Part shown: in pieces, positions 34,243-45,982 of the stretch
Layout of the letters: each line of letters begins with the position of its first letter
Position numbering within the stretch: the first letter of the stretch is position 1
DNA from: Laburnicola sp. R22_1
Lineage: Eukaryota > Ascomycota > Dothideomycetes > Pleosporales > Didymosphaeriaceae
Reading direction: 5' to 3'
Assembly: GCA_014281115.1 (NCBI GenBank)
Contig: JACONQ010000015.1
Location: 2,294,001 to 2,358,000 of the forward strand
DNA: 64,000 bases
The notes under the pieces: generated by a model
Seen by the model: the letters and a program-made list of their open reading frames with translations, nothing else
Databases searched by the model: none
What the model was told of the DNA's origin: nothing
Program-made: the position numbers and the translations under genes

Positions 34243-34960
34243 TATCTACGAATTCCTTTCTTAAGTATCTCTTTATTATAGTTAGTCTTTAGGCCCTTTA
34301 CTATAATGTTGTCTATATAATGCATGTAATAAGAGGGAATCTAGTTATAAAAAATATTTATAATAATTCACATAAACTTAGCCATAGAATTAGTTGTTCC
34401 TATAGACAACGTGCACTACTAGATAAGTTCCAGAGGCGTGTAGAATATAATTATAGCGCGGAAAAGTTTATAAAGGGTCACTTAGTTGTATCTAGAAAAG
34501 AAGTTAATAAGAAATATTATAAGACAACTAGTAAACTCTTTTAAGAACTTGTTAGGATTTAGGAGAAGATTGCTATCTTAGACTATAACGCTATTAATAC
34601 GTTGGGCGTTATTAATTAGTTAGTATCCTTTGTCCTTCTTCTTAACTAAAAACTATAGGTTGCGATATAGACTCCTACTATACTCTAGCACGCCCTAATT
34701 AAGCCTCTACTACACTATATTAATAACTACATCCCTAAGTTTCTAAGAAACTAGAAAGTGCGATTCCTTTTAAGCGACATAGTCGACAGTATAGATTTTA
34801 ACTAGTAGAGCCATATTAGAATATACTTACCCCAACTTAGTAAATTTAAAAGGCAAGACTAGTTCCCTTTAATATAGGACTTCTAGTAATATATCTCTTT
34901 TCTAAGGTAAGAAATCTAGACCAATCTTTATTTCCGCAATCTGTTTTAGTGTTAACTAAT
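34243..34960 (-). pseudogene. C reverse transcriptase, RIP-degenerate
   Basis: The minus strand reads MSLKRNRTF, LRRRTKDTNQLI-type text (family KKKDKGYRLI), then FTSFLDTTK, SIGTTNSMAKF (family PQGATNSVAQF) and YIDNIIVKGLKTNYN (family YIDDIxVKGPKTxYN; the second Asp of the YxDD box is Asn) at about 34270-34322. P4 is inserted right after the following GIRRY. The + strand frame at 34320-34544 is antisense to this. Confidence 0.85.
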
Positions 34961-35779
34961 TATCTCTTAGAAATTTCGCCCACTAGTTAAGGAGATATTT
35001 ATTAAATGGCTAAGGCCTAGTGTTAGTCTTCTTTTGCTTTTTTATAGCCTTCTACTTCTAGTCTAACTAGTCCTTAATATCCTAAGACTTAACGCCTAAG
35101 TTATATATAGGGTTAACCTTCTTATTCCTAGTCTTATATATAGTGTTTACTTTAAAAGCTATTTTAGTTTTATTAATTATCTTTATCTATTCTACTCAGA
35201 ACGCGTTACTCTTAACCTTTATTGCCTTTTTAGACTCTATCTGCATAGTTAAAGCCTAGAGGATCTTGTTAACTTCTTTATTGCAGCCTAGTAAATTAAT
35301 AACTAGAAGTTCTTAGTTATCTTAAATAATAATGCTACTATCTATATGCCTCCTAATTATACCTTAATTAGCGTAGTGGATAAAATCCTTATTTAGATCT
35401 GTTACTAACTAGTCTTTATTAGCGTCCTATATAAGCTATTTGTCTCTATCCGCGATTTTTTCTTTATAAGTTAGCACTGTCCAATTTAGCGCCTACTTCT
35501 AGGCCCTTAACCCTAATTTCTACTTAAGCTTAATATTAGCCTTACTTATTATTAATATTAACCTATAGTAAAGCCACTACTCTAAGACTATATTAGCGCT
35601 AAGTTTTAGGTATTCTAGGTGCTTAGAAACACTAGCCCTGGCTACTGCGTTCCCTTAAAGTTTTCTGTTGCCTTAGTAATAATTGCGCCTCTTAGGTTGA
35701 ATAAATTAGCGCGAGTAGTTATAAATTACGTAGAGTAGAGCTTCTTATTGTTCTATAGCTTATAGTAGGTCTTGCTATT

Positions 35780-36110
35780 ATTCTTATAGAAAAATTCCGC
35801 CTTTGCATTCGCTAAGAATAGGTTTTCTAGAATAATAGCGCTAGATAAGGACCTAATAATAAATAGCGTTGTTACAACAACAACCTAGCCCACTCTAATT
35901 AGGGCTTAGAATACAACACCTTAGAAATTCTTATAATTGCTATTTGCAGTTATTAGTTTTATGCTCTACAATTAAGGTGGCATAGATATAATCTAGAGGC
36001 CTATAGCTTTAGTAGTACTAAGGTAGATAGTGTTTAATTCCGTACCTATATTAAGCAAGGCACTTATCTAATACTTGTTAATTTAGTATATTACTTAGAG
36101 ACAGTCTCTT
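35780..36110 (-). pseudogene. C aspartic protease, RIP-degenerate
   Basis: The minus strand gives SALLNIGTELNTIYLSTTKAI, where a retroviral-type aspartic protease has ALLDTGAELNTI; the catalytic Asp is Asn. The downstream text (GVVF, LIRVG, VVVVTTLFII, ILENLFLANAKAEF) fits the second half of the protease fold and the NPFLA motif. Confidence 0.75.
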
Positions 36111-37649
36111 TTTATATATTCGACTCCTAATTCCCTCTTAAGATTCTTCCTATTAGTAGTAGTTATAGTTAGTGTCGCTTTGCTAAACTATGCCTTTGCA
36201 ATTAATATGCTCGTACTAGCTGCCTAGTTTATTTATAGTAGTGCTTAAGATAAATTTAGTTTATAAGGCCTATAGCGAGTAATTACTCTATTCTTAAGCT
36301 TAACTAATATCTATTTAGGGACTTAAATTCTAGAGATAGGTGCATAGTTAGCGTGCCTAGCATCTAAGTCTTTATTAGTTACTTCCTCTATAGTGGTGGC
36401 TAGTGTCCGCAGCCAGTGTAGGTCCCCTTTACTAAAAGCGTCCTTAAACATTGCCTTTTTAACTCCTAGCATATTGCTAAGTACTTCTTAGACTATTAGG
36501 CTAACTCTAGCGTTTATTACTTAGGACAGCATGTCTTTAGAACTACTCACTAGGATATTAACTAGTTTTGTTTTCTTTTTGGCCGCGGAGATCTCCTTCC
36601 TTAGGGTTGGACCTAAGATATTGTTGGGCCCGCGCATCTTCACATCTTCTATGCCTTCTATTAGGAAATCTTATTTTAGAAAAGACACCTACTTTATTCT
36701 TCTTCTATTTTCCTTATTATTATTCTTCCTCCTATAAACCGTGGGAATGCCTTATTTAGAAACTTTAACATTTGCGATTATCCCTACCTTTAGCAATTCT
36801 CTAAGACTTAGTTAGGTTATTAGGGCCTTTAAGCTCACAGCTTATAGTTCGTATAGTAGATTTAGGGATTAAACTATTACTAGTATGTCTTTATTTAGAA
36901 TGGCTTGCTCCCTCTAAGCCGCTTTAAATTCCTCTTTAGAGAGGAGACTAGGTGCTATTATCTTATTAAATGTAAACTGGCTGCTGTTAGCTTTTAGAAC
37001 TAATTCTACCTAGTAAGTTATTATTATTATTATAGCTCCCTAACTCTAAGATATCTATAGGGCCTTCTTTGTTAATCTGTCTATTCGTTACTTGTTCTAT
37101 ACTAGGCGAATTAGCATCTAGTTCTGCTTGTCCCTAGCACTAATATGTTAGATTTTGTCCTAATTATTGTTTAGTTGGCCCTACTAAACCTTTCGCAATT
37201 CTGTGTTATAGTATACCTATCTATTATTCTTAAGTAAATTCCTTTCCTCGCATTCTCTATTCGCAATAATGTGGTCCTTTCTATATCTAAAGCATTCTTT
37301 AAAATAGTTGTCTTCTCGCTATATTAGGTCTATTACTACCGCGGCTATATATATATATTAACTTGCATTAGCACTACTATGTAGGCCTAAGACTAGGTTA
37401 GTGCGTAGTACTAGGGCTATTATAGTACTATTTACTTTAGAGCCTGCTCTACCCTTATAGTAATTTCCTAACAGATAGCTAGGTCTAATAGAATCTTTAT
37501 CTTTTAAGGGTCCTAGTTCTAAACTAGAATCTTCTAAAGCCTTATAGCCTTAAGCCTTTTAGTTAGCTCGTCCACTTTGTGTTAAGAGACAGTTAAGCCT
37601 AGGGTTACTTACGCGCCTAGAGCTCCTTACAGTCTTACTTATTAAAAGT

Positions 37650-38560
37650 TTAGGTTAAGTCTAGTAGGTTAGAAAACACTCTGCGGCATTAGTAGTACTT
37701 GCGGCTTAATAGTCTAAGATAGTATTAGCGCTTAGATTTAATATATTAGATCTAGTATGTGTTCTTCTAACTAGATTTAAGTCCTACTTAAAAGCTATCT
37801 CTCTATTATGTCAAAGTTAAGCTCTATAGGTCTCTCTATTAACTAGTCGTTCTTTATTAGGATATTGCCTACTAGCTGCTTACTTAGGCCTTAGATAAGG
37901 AGTATACTCTTCTAGCTTTTTATAACCATACCTGCCCTTGGGCATTTTCTAAACCTAATTGCGAACTAGTCTAGGAAATTGCGAATGTTAAGGTTTATTA
38001 TTACTTAACACTACGCTAGCCACGCCTTTAATACTTTTTCTATCTCTTTAGTTTAGGCCTAATTCTAACTTCGCCAACGCCTACGCATAGCCACCTACAG
38101 CTTTTGCTATGCCCCTTCTTCTCCTACCTTAGAGTATTCTAGCATTAAGAAGTTAAGCACATTCTAGATCTCTTAGCTGCAATATTCCTTAACTCTAATA
38201 ACCTTATCTTTCTTAGAGTACTAGTAGTAGTTCGCGCGTTTTTTATAGTCTTAAAGGAACTAGATTGTATTATCTCCTATAAAGTGCAGCTCCTTGCCTA
38301 AGAATAGGTCGGGTTCTGTAATAAGACTCTGTACTAGGTTCTACTAGGTGGCTTTATTAGTAAGGAATTATAGGGCTATTACTATTTGCGCTATAAAGGT
38401 ATTAGCGTCTTTGGCTAGCTAAGGCGGCATTAGTGCTTTTTCTTTAGATTCTTGCGAGGAGCTTTTTATAAGGGGCGGAGACCCTCTAGTAAGTGTATAG
38501 ATACCCTTATTAGTTAAGCTTATTGTCTCTATAAAACTAATAGCCTAAGGAAATTTCGGG
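37650..38560 (-). pseudogene. C gag (capsid) region, RIP-degenerate
   Basis: The minus strand contains a gag-like helical segment (GDNTI, then DYKKRANYY, SKKDKVIRVKEYC, EIQNVLNFLMLEY-type text) with TAG/TAA at Gln/Trp positions. A possible damaged zinc knuckle (CFRYRKDH) lies near 37290. Position next to the 5' LTR supports gag. Confidence 0.6.
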
Positions 38561-38879
38561 CTTAGGTTCTTACACTTCCTAAGTATTAGAATGTTAAGGA
38601 ACTTACGCATCTTGCTATAATCTAGGCCCTCTAACTAGGATTGCTAATAGTTGTTTAGTCTTTTAGTAGCGGATATTATTATTACTAGTTATCTGGTTAG
38701 TTTCTTAGGTAGTTAGAGTTAGTGTTTTGGTTCTTCTTTTTTTTTTGTCTCTGCGCACCTGTACTTGTTATTATCTCTTAGCTTTCTCTAACTTTGCCTT
38801 AGTTTTAGGTTCTAAGGGTAATATAGTGTCTAGCTTTAGTTCTTTTCTTAGTCTAGGTCTAGGTGTCCTAGTCTATTCT

Positions 38880-39440
38880 TAGTTCTTATCTATTTATAAT
38901 TGCTTAGTTGTCTAGTTCTAGTAGGGTAATTTTGGCTCTAAGCGTCTTTCGGCGCCTAGTTCTAACTACTTCTTAATCTAGGCTTCTATTTTTTATTCTA
39001 TTTCTATACTTCTTATGCCTAGGCCTATACTCTATACATAATGTTATGTATATGCTAAGGTTATTATTTTTTATTATTTGTTTCTAGAGGCTCGATGTTC
39101 TAACTCTAAGAGTCGCTTAGTGCCTAGTTCTAGTTGTTTCCTAGTCTAGGTCTTAGTCTAGTCTAGTGCTAGTCTAGTCTAGTCTAGTCCTAGAGCCCAC
39201 GCTCTATGTCTAATTTGTGTATATGCTAGAGTTATTAGTGTTTGTTATTTATTCCTAGAGGCTTAATATTCTAACTCTAAGAGTTGTTTAGTGCCTAGCT
39301 CTGGTTGTTTTCTAGTCTAGGTCTTAGTCTAGTCTAGTGCTAGTCTAGTCTAGTCTAGTTCTAGAGCCTACACTCTATGCCTAATTTGTGTATATACTTG
39401 GGTTATTAGTATTTATTATTTGTTATTTATTTCTAGTAGT
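38880..39440 (-). repeat. Tandem repeat of about 170 bp in the 5' leader of C
   Basis: Blocks beginning with ATATGCTA(A/G)(G/A)GTTATTA lie near 39051, 39222 and 39392 (the third slightly diverged), each followed by a TCTAACTCTAAGAG motif and a TCTAG/CTAGT-rich run. They lie between the 5' LTR (39722) and gag. Confidence 0.8.
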
Positions 39441-39721
39441 GTAGTTTAATAAGGGCTAGTACGGTAGCTAATTAAAGCTTAGATTATATTTCTGTTTTAA
39501 GGTTAGCGCTGTGCTTAGTTGTGTCTAATTTTGCCCCTAAGTATCTTTTGGGATTTCTTTCTGTCTCTAGTATGTGCTGTTCCGCACACTACTGCGCGCC
39601 GCTATTATTCTATCTTGTCTTTTTCTTAGGCAATACTGCTTGTCTATATTAGAGTACTAATGCGATGGCCTTTCTAAGATTAAGGTTTTAGAGGTTTAAG
39701 TTGCGGGTTGGTCGCTAATTT

Positions 39722-39870
39722 TGTGAGAGAACCCAGTCCTAATTAGGGCTTAGTAGAAAGATAGATTAAGTTATATGTGCTAGAAGAAAAAAACCGCCTA
39801 TTAAATTCTTAAGAGCTAATCGGGCACCGGCTTACCACGTAACCTATGTAGTGGAGTTTATTCTACCACA
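39722..39870 (-). repeat. C 5' LTR (149 bp)
   Basis: It starts TGTGAGAGAACCCAG and ends CTACCACA on the + strand; direct repeat of 24438-24586. Immediately inside, the minus strand reads TTAGCGACCAACC, which could be a RIP-altered primer-binding site (TTGGCGACC); this is tentative. Confidence 0.85.
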
Positions 39871-40829
39871 ATAGTACACCTAGCTTATTACTACTACTAT
39901 TATTAGTTATTTGCACTTATACGCCGCTTACGCGATATACTTGCTTAGATAAGCTAACTTAATAGTAATAATAGTAATAATAGCTAGAAGAATCTTACAG
40001 ATTTATGTAACGCTCTTACTACTTTATAGCTTATTAATAAACATCTTATTATCTTCCTTTTACGTCCCCTACTAGATAATTCTGCTACTAATAAGGAGTA
40101 ATTGTATTTACTAAAGTAGAAATTTAACCTTATAGTTTTTTACAAACTAGATAAGCTGCTAACCTAACTAGTATATTAGGACTGCCTTATAAATAGTTAA
40201 GTATACTCGCTCCTCGCGCTAGATAAGTATTTAGATAAAATAGAACTTTAGTATAGTTCCTTTAACAGCCTCTTTAATAGTATTAGCGCAAATTTTTAGT
40301 ATATACTTTTTAGCGACAGCGAGTACTTCTTTAAGAATAATATTAATATCTAGATAGATAGTAGGGTGTGGGCGTAGAGAGATAGTAAGAAATTTATTAA
40401 AGACAATCTTAATATAGCAATAGAGCAATAAACGTATATCTAGTATATATTACTCTTATTCTACTTATAAGAATAGTAGTATATACCTATTAATATAGTA
40501 AATACTAAATATTAACTTGTGTTATTTGTAATAATCTAGATAGCGGTTTGTAATAGTTAGGATAGCGAAGAAGAGATAGCTTATAGCGTGGCAGCGCTAA
40601 AGTTATATCTTTCCTAAAGTTTTAAGTAGCCTCTTTATAAAAACTTTGTATATAAGAGCTATGCGCGCTAAGACTACTAAGCTTGCTTAGTAGTTTAAAC
40701 GCGCTTTTTTTATAATTACTATCTTTTTTACGCTCTTTTTAATTACTAAGTAAGGGGCTCTACTTTTTTTATTATGTTATTTAAGATAAAAGCCTCTGTC
40801 GTGCTACCCCTAGATAGTTAATATAACGC
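39871..40829 (+). mobile_element. Family E copy E2, remainder
   Basis: It begins with the ATAG target duplication, then TACACCTAGCTTATTACTAC, and ends with the E 3' terminus (GCTACCCCTAGATAGTTAAT, then ATAACGCCACACATA). A read-through frame with stops is similar in E1, E2 and E3, suggesting a former protein that I do not recognise. Confidence 0.7.
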
Positions 40830-41655
40830 CACACATATAATATATATATAGTAAACTATAGTCGCAACTCTGCATAGCTTTACTATAGCTCTTTAATAGT
40901 TTACTAGTTAAAAAATAATATATAACTTAGTTATACTAAATAGTAAACTGTTTATTAACTACTATTAACAATACTATTATATAGAACACTAATAATAAAA
41001 TTAATATTATTTTATATATATTGTATTACTATTACTATATACTAGGTACTAGATTATAGTACCTTTTATTTTACTCCTCTTTGTATATAGTGCGAACTTA
41101 ACCTTAGTTAGAATCTCTATATAATAACTAGTAATTACTATCTAGTAAAAGACTTTAACTTTATACTTTAAAAATTCTAATTTCTTTAAAGCTTACTAAA
41201 TAGCTTACTAAGTAGATTACTAACCTTTTTTAAAATTTTAACTAATTAAAAGGCTTTATTTGCTAATTAATTAGCATTTTATAAGTAGTATAGGCACCTA
41301 GAATATCTTAGCTACTCTAGCTACTCTAGGTATACTAGTAGTATAGGTGCGTATTCTTTTATAACCTTACGCATAGATATACTAAGAAAAAGTAGTATTA
41401 CTAGTACACTTTAAGCGTATTTAGTGTGTAAATATATATGGTTTTTTTTTACGACTAAGAGGTGTCTAATAAAATATTATAATAATAGTAGATATTTCTC
41501 CTACTATTATATACATAGAAAAGCGTTAAAGGTATTAATAAAAGGGGTTAGTAAATATATATAAGTATGCTTAGAGCTACTTAGGTACCTTAGGTGCTTA
41601 TACTTGCTTAAAACTTTTCCTAATATATATAAATATTAAAGATCTTTATTATATA
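40830..41655. other. Mosaic of repeat fragments (G, B, H)
   Basis: 40830-41115 matches family G (GTAAACTATAG to GAATCTCTATATAATA). 41116-41440 matches the 3' part of family B, including the GC-richer GTGCGTATTC end. 41445-41540 is a family H copy (TTTTTTTACGACTAAGAGG). No gene. Confidence 0.6.
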
Positions 41656-42236
41656 TATTAGAAAAAGCTTTAAGTAAGTATAAGTACCTAAGGTACCTAA
41701 GTAGCTCTAAGCATACTTTTATATAGTTACACACTAAATACGCTTAAAGCGTACTAGTAATACTACTTTTTTCTTAGTGTATTTATGCGTAAGATTACGT
41801 AAGAATGCGCACCTATACTATTAGTGTACCTATGCTGCTAGGGTACCTATAGTATCTATAGCACCTATACTATTATAATAATACTAATTAATTAGTAAAT
41901 AAAGCTCTTTAATTAGTTAAAATTTAGAAAAGCTTAGTAATCTACTTAGTAAGCTATTTAGTAAGCTTTAAAGAAATTAGAATTTTTTAAAGTATAAAGT
42001 TAAAGTCTTTTACTAAATAGTAATTACTAGTTAATATAATAGTATAAATTACTATCTTATTATATAGAACTACTGCCTAACTCTAAATTCTAGGTTTTAT
42101 AGGTTTAAAAATAGAAAAAAATTAGTTTTATAATTATATAAAGGAATTAAATTAGACGAAAATTAGTGGCTTGGCAAAGAACACTATTTTACAAAGTTTA
42201 AACTTTAATAACTTTTTAACTACTTTATTATTATTA

Positions 42237-44100
42237 ACGTAGTTCACCAGCGAGTAACCCACACTAGTGAGCGCACCACCTTTGCCAAGACCCCACCATT
42301 ACCAATAATACCATCATAATACAACCACCTACCATGTCTTCTAAGCCATCTAATAAAGCTCGATTACTTATTACTATTAGAGCTATTAAACAAGACCCAA
42401 ATCTTACAGAGCGAGCAGCAGCAGGGCTATATAACGTTAATCGCAGAACGCTTAATCGAAGACGCAACGGAACGACTGCACGACGCGATAACCCACCTAA
42501 ATTAAAGAATTTTACTCTCCTTAAGGAGCAGGCGCTTATTGATTATATAATCGAGCTGGACACGCGTGGATTCCCTCCTACGAAGCTTATAATCCGCACA
42601 ATGGCCGATTCACTACGTTTACAGAGAGGAAAGCCACCTGTTAGCATTAACTAGACAGACAGGTTTATTAAGCGCAGACGTAAAGTTAAAACGCGTTAGT
42701 CTTAGTCATACAACAACTAGAGGGCATAATAGAAAGATTCTAAGGTTATAAACGCGTGGTTTAAGCTTGTAGAGGGCATCAAAGTCAAGTACGGCATTAC
42801 GGATAAGGACACCTACAACTTTAATAAATCAGGCTTCCTAATAGGGGTTATAGGGTCTCAGCTTATGGTCACTGCATTAGAGAGGCGTGCGAAACCTAAA
42901 TTAATACAGCCAGGCGACCGCCAGTGGATTACAGTAATCCAGGGTATCTGCGCTGCTAAATAGGCAATCCCTCCCTTTATTATCTACGCCGGCAAGCGTC
43001 ACATCTCCACCTGGTACGAAGACGCGTTAATTCCTGGCGATTGGGTAATCGCTGTTAGCGAGAACGGCTAGACAAACAACGAGCTTAGTATCGCGTAGTT
43101 AAAACACTTTAACGCGCATACAAAGAGACGCGCTAAAGGAACCTATTAGCTGCTAGTTATTAATAGCTATAAGAGCTATAACTTAATTAAGTTCCAAAAT
43201 TACTGTAAGGAACATAAGATTATTACTCTCTATATGCTGCCATATTTGTCACACCTACTACAGCCGTTAGATATGGGCTGTTTCTCCCCGCTAAAGAAGG
43301 CATATAGTGCTAAGATCTTAGGCTTGGCGTGTTGGCTAATAACCTATATTACAAAGATCGAGTTCCTCCTAGCCTTTAAAACCGCGTTTTTGAAGGTTTT
43401 CTCTGCAGAGACAATTAAGGGTGGTTTTCGCGGTGCTGGGCTAGTCCCATTAAATCCAGAGGAGGTGTTGCAGCACCTTAACATCCGCATCCGTACACCT
43501 AGTCTGCCCATTAAAGAGCCTACTACCTAGGAGTCTAAAACACTAAGTAACCTACGCGAATTTGAGGCGCAATCAACACTAGTTCGCAAGAGAATTAGAG
43601 ATCACTTCGATTCATCACTAACTTCAACCATGCAGGTGCTTAAGAAGCTTAAAAAAGGCGCTCTAAGTGCAATGCATAGTTAGGTACTAGTGTTGGATAA
43701 AATTGCAGGCCTTCGCAAGATAATTAAGGAGACTACAAGGCGAAAATCGCGTAAAAGGAGGTATATCCAGCATTAGGGATCACTTACAGTAGTAGAGGGA
43801 TCTTAGCTAGCCACTCCTAAAGACGCTAGTGGACAGAAGAAGGGTAAATAGTCGTTAGGTACTAGTCGCGCTGCAACAGGGCCATCAACTCAACGGCGTT
43901 GTGGCATCTGCAGGCAACCTAGACACAATGCGCAAACCTGCTAGGGAGTTAAAGAGGAAGAATCTGAATCAAATGCATTAACTTAGTATATATTTTCAAG
44001 TAGTGTTGCGACGCAGTCTGATAATGAATGAAATGGTTTGGTGGGGTCTTGGCAAAGGTGGCGCGCTCACTAGTGTGGGTCACTCGCTGGTGAACCACGT
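42237..44100 (+). mobile_element. P3: Fot1/pogo-like DNA transposon (1,864 bp)
   Basis: 62-bp TIRs (42237-42298, 44039-44100) with a few G/A differences. They start ACGT(A/G)GTTCACCAGCGAGT and end with the same inner block as P1 and P2, TTTGCCAAGACCCCACCA. TA duplications lie at 42235-42236 and 44101-44102. Higher GC than its host DNA. Confidence 0.92.
42334..43986 (+). pseudogene. P3 transposase, RIP-inactivated (551 codons)
   Basis: From ATG 42334 to TAG 43984, exactly 551 codons as in P1 and P2. The first 106 codons are open: HTH_psq (LTERAAAGLYNVNRRTLNRR) followed by the start of a CENP-B-type domain (LKEQALIDYIIELDTRGFPP). Seventeen or so stops follow. Core motifs: YNFNKSGFLIG (first Asp to Asn), LLVINSYKSYN (second Asp to Asn), LLQPLDMGCFSPLKKAY (third Asp kept). 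A CCHC knuckle, CGICRQPRHNAQTC, is intact near the C-terminus. A different subfamily from P1/P2. Confidence 0.9.
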
Positions 44101-44545
44101 TATAACTTTTTATAAATTTATATAATATTTTCTTAGTACTAACTTTTTATATAATAATATTATATAATATATATGTGGCATTAATTAAATCTACTTAGGG
44201 TAGGATAATAAAGGCTTTTATTTTAAATAACATAGTAAAAAGAGTAGAGCCCCCTGCTTAGTAATTAAAAAGAGCGTAAAAAAGGTAATTATAAAAAAAG
44301 ATATAATATATATCTCGCTTAGCGAGCTTGTAACGCGCTAACTCTTTTTATTAATACTATCTTAAAACGCTTTTTGTATATATAATAGCAGGAGGAATAT
44401 CTACTATTATTATAATATTTTTATTAGAAACCTCTTAGTCGCAAAAAAAAACCACTATAATATATATAATAACTAGTAAAACAAATTTTTTTATTAATTA
44501 CTAACTAATTATATAATAAAAATAGTATTTTTAAATTAAACAATT

Positions 44546-44835
44546 TATATAATAGTCCTGTGCTGGCCTTCCTACTAAGCACGCCCTATTACCTTTCTTT
44601 TATACCCTATTTCTCTCTATCTGCGCCTTTTACCTTTCTAAAGGCGCCTTTTCTGGTTAGTGTTAGCGTGTAGCTAGTGTGGGCCTGTGCTCTATGCTAC
44701 CCTCTATATAAGAAAGGGCCTCCTATATTTCTTTTTTATCTACTATCTTAGAATAGTATTAATTTAACTAGCTCTTTTAACTATTCTAGCTATTTCTAAT
44801 AGATTAGCCTTATAAGGCTATATACCACTCTTATA
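44546..44835 (+). repeat. A2 left LTR (290 bp)
   Basis: The better preserved of the A LTRs: CCTGTGCTGGCCTTCC where A1 has CTATGCTAGCCTTCT. Contains the TATA-like CTCTATATAAGAAAGG. Confidence 0.85.
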
Positions 44836-45007
44836 TTATTCTAAAATTAATCCTTTTATTTAGCTATAGATAGTAATATAATATTTACTCCTTCTTTAAG
44901 ACGCTACCTATAGGTAACTAAATTAGTAGAAGTTTTATCTTATTAGTTACTAGTTGTGCTAAGTAGTTATTACACTATACTAAAGTCTATAAGGCTACTA
45001 TTATAAC

Positions 45008-45982
45008 TGTGAAAAGTGGATAAATAGATAAGAAGGTGATCGAGTTGGTATTGTTAAACTAGTTGATTTATTTTAATAAACTGGCTACCTAGCAATCTAT
45101 ATACAAAATAATTTAGACTAACGAACACTTAGTTTTGTATAGTTTAATTATGCCTTTAACTTTTATGCGTGCTAGTGTTTTAAACTAATGTTTGAACTAG
45201 TGTTTTATATGCAATAGTGTTTTATATGCGAGCTATTGTTTTATATACAGACTAGTGTTTTATATGCAAGCTATTATATGCAAACTAGTGTTTTATATGC
45301 AAACTAGTGTTTTATATGCAAACTAGTGTTTTATATGCAAACTAGTGTTTTATATACAAACTAGTGTTTTATATGCAAACTAGTGTTTTATATGCGAGCT
45401 ATTGCAGACTTTGTTTTACTATTGCTTAGTTGTGACGTTAACAATAAACGCCTTATTTTAGCATAATTTATTACTCCTTAGTTTATTATACGCTAATGTA
45501 TTTTATATTATAAAACAAGTCTTTTATATGTTATATTTTGTTTTTTAGTAATAAGTAATTTAATACATATAATATTGCCTTGTTTAGTATATTCTTTTTA
45601 GCAATTGCTCAAAATTGTTAAAGCGCTTGATTGCGACAAGTTTGTCAAAAGTTATTGATTTAGAAAAATTAATTACGAGCTTATTTATATTACGATAGCG
45701 TATTTTATAATATTTATTAGGTTAGTTTTATATTATATTTTGGTTTTAGTTTTAAGTAAATTAATACATACAATATTGGATTTCTTACAATTATCTTTTA
45801 GTAAACTTTTTGTGCGTTACTTAAAGTTAACTTTGGCTTTAATTGCAACTTATTGTCGGAACGACTATTTTAGTTTATTTTTAGGTAGCTTATAGTTATT
45901 TATCTATTTATCTTTTATTATAACAGCGAAATTCTAACATGTTATTTTATTATTTATTTTGCTTACTAATATAGTTTTAACA
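45008..45982 (+). mobile_element. D1: solo LTR, 975 bp, 5-bp duplication
   Basis: It starts TGTGAAAAGTGG and ends GTTTTAACA, a TG...CA terminus. ATAAC flanks both sides (45003-45007, 45983-45987), and the A minisatellite reads through when it is removed. No internal region, so it is a solo LTR from an element not seen complete here. It contains about ten units of a 19-20 bp repeat (ACTAGTGTTTTATATGCAA) at 45185-45400. Confidence 0.88.
45185..45405 (+). repeat. 19-20 bp tandem repeat within solo LTR D1
   Basis: GTTTTATAT recurs about ten times at intervals of about 19-22 bp. D3 has about four and D4 about seven such units, which explains part of their length difference. Confidence 0.9.

Larger units (their letters stand above)
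24438..39870 (-). mobile_element. C: large Ty3/gypsy retrotransposon (15.4 kb with insertions, about 12.3 kb without)
   Basis: The LTRs are 149 bp each (24438-24586 and 39722-39870), starting TGT(G/A)AGAGAA on the + strand. The 4-bp duplication ATAG flanks the element (24434-24437, 39871-39874), and the uninterrupted site exists in E1 near 18030. On the minus strand the order is gag, protease, RT, RNase H, integrase, which is the Ty3/gypsy order. Tc1 (31029-32352) and P4 (32451-34240) interrupt the polymerase region. All frames are full of stops. The 4.2 kb between integrase and the 3' LTR (24587 to about 28900) is unusually long. Confidence 0.88.
41656..44545. mobile_element. Family B element B5, interrupted by P3 and other repeats
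   Basis: It begins after TA with TATTAGAAAAAGCTTTAAG, the same end and orientation as B3. Its AT-rich middle is broken by P3 at 42237-44100, then by an E 3' end (about 44170-44300) and an H copy (about 44310-44455), and resumes with ATATAATAACTAGTAAAA until LTR element A2 starts at 44546. Confidence 0.65.

Noticed and set aside
34320..34544. 74-codon frame on the + strand
   Set aside because: Antisense to the gypsy C reverse transcriptase, whose YxDD-type motif is read on the other strand.
45185..45405. Regular repeat array that might suggest a CRISPR
   Set aside because: The units are contiguous without unique spacers, in a eukaryotic solo LTR; it is a VNTR.
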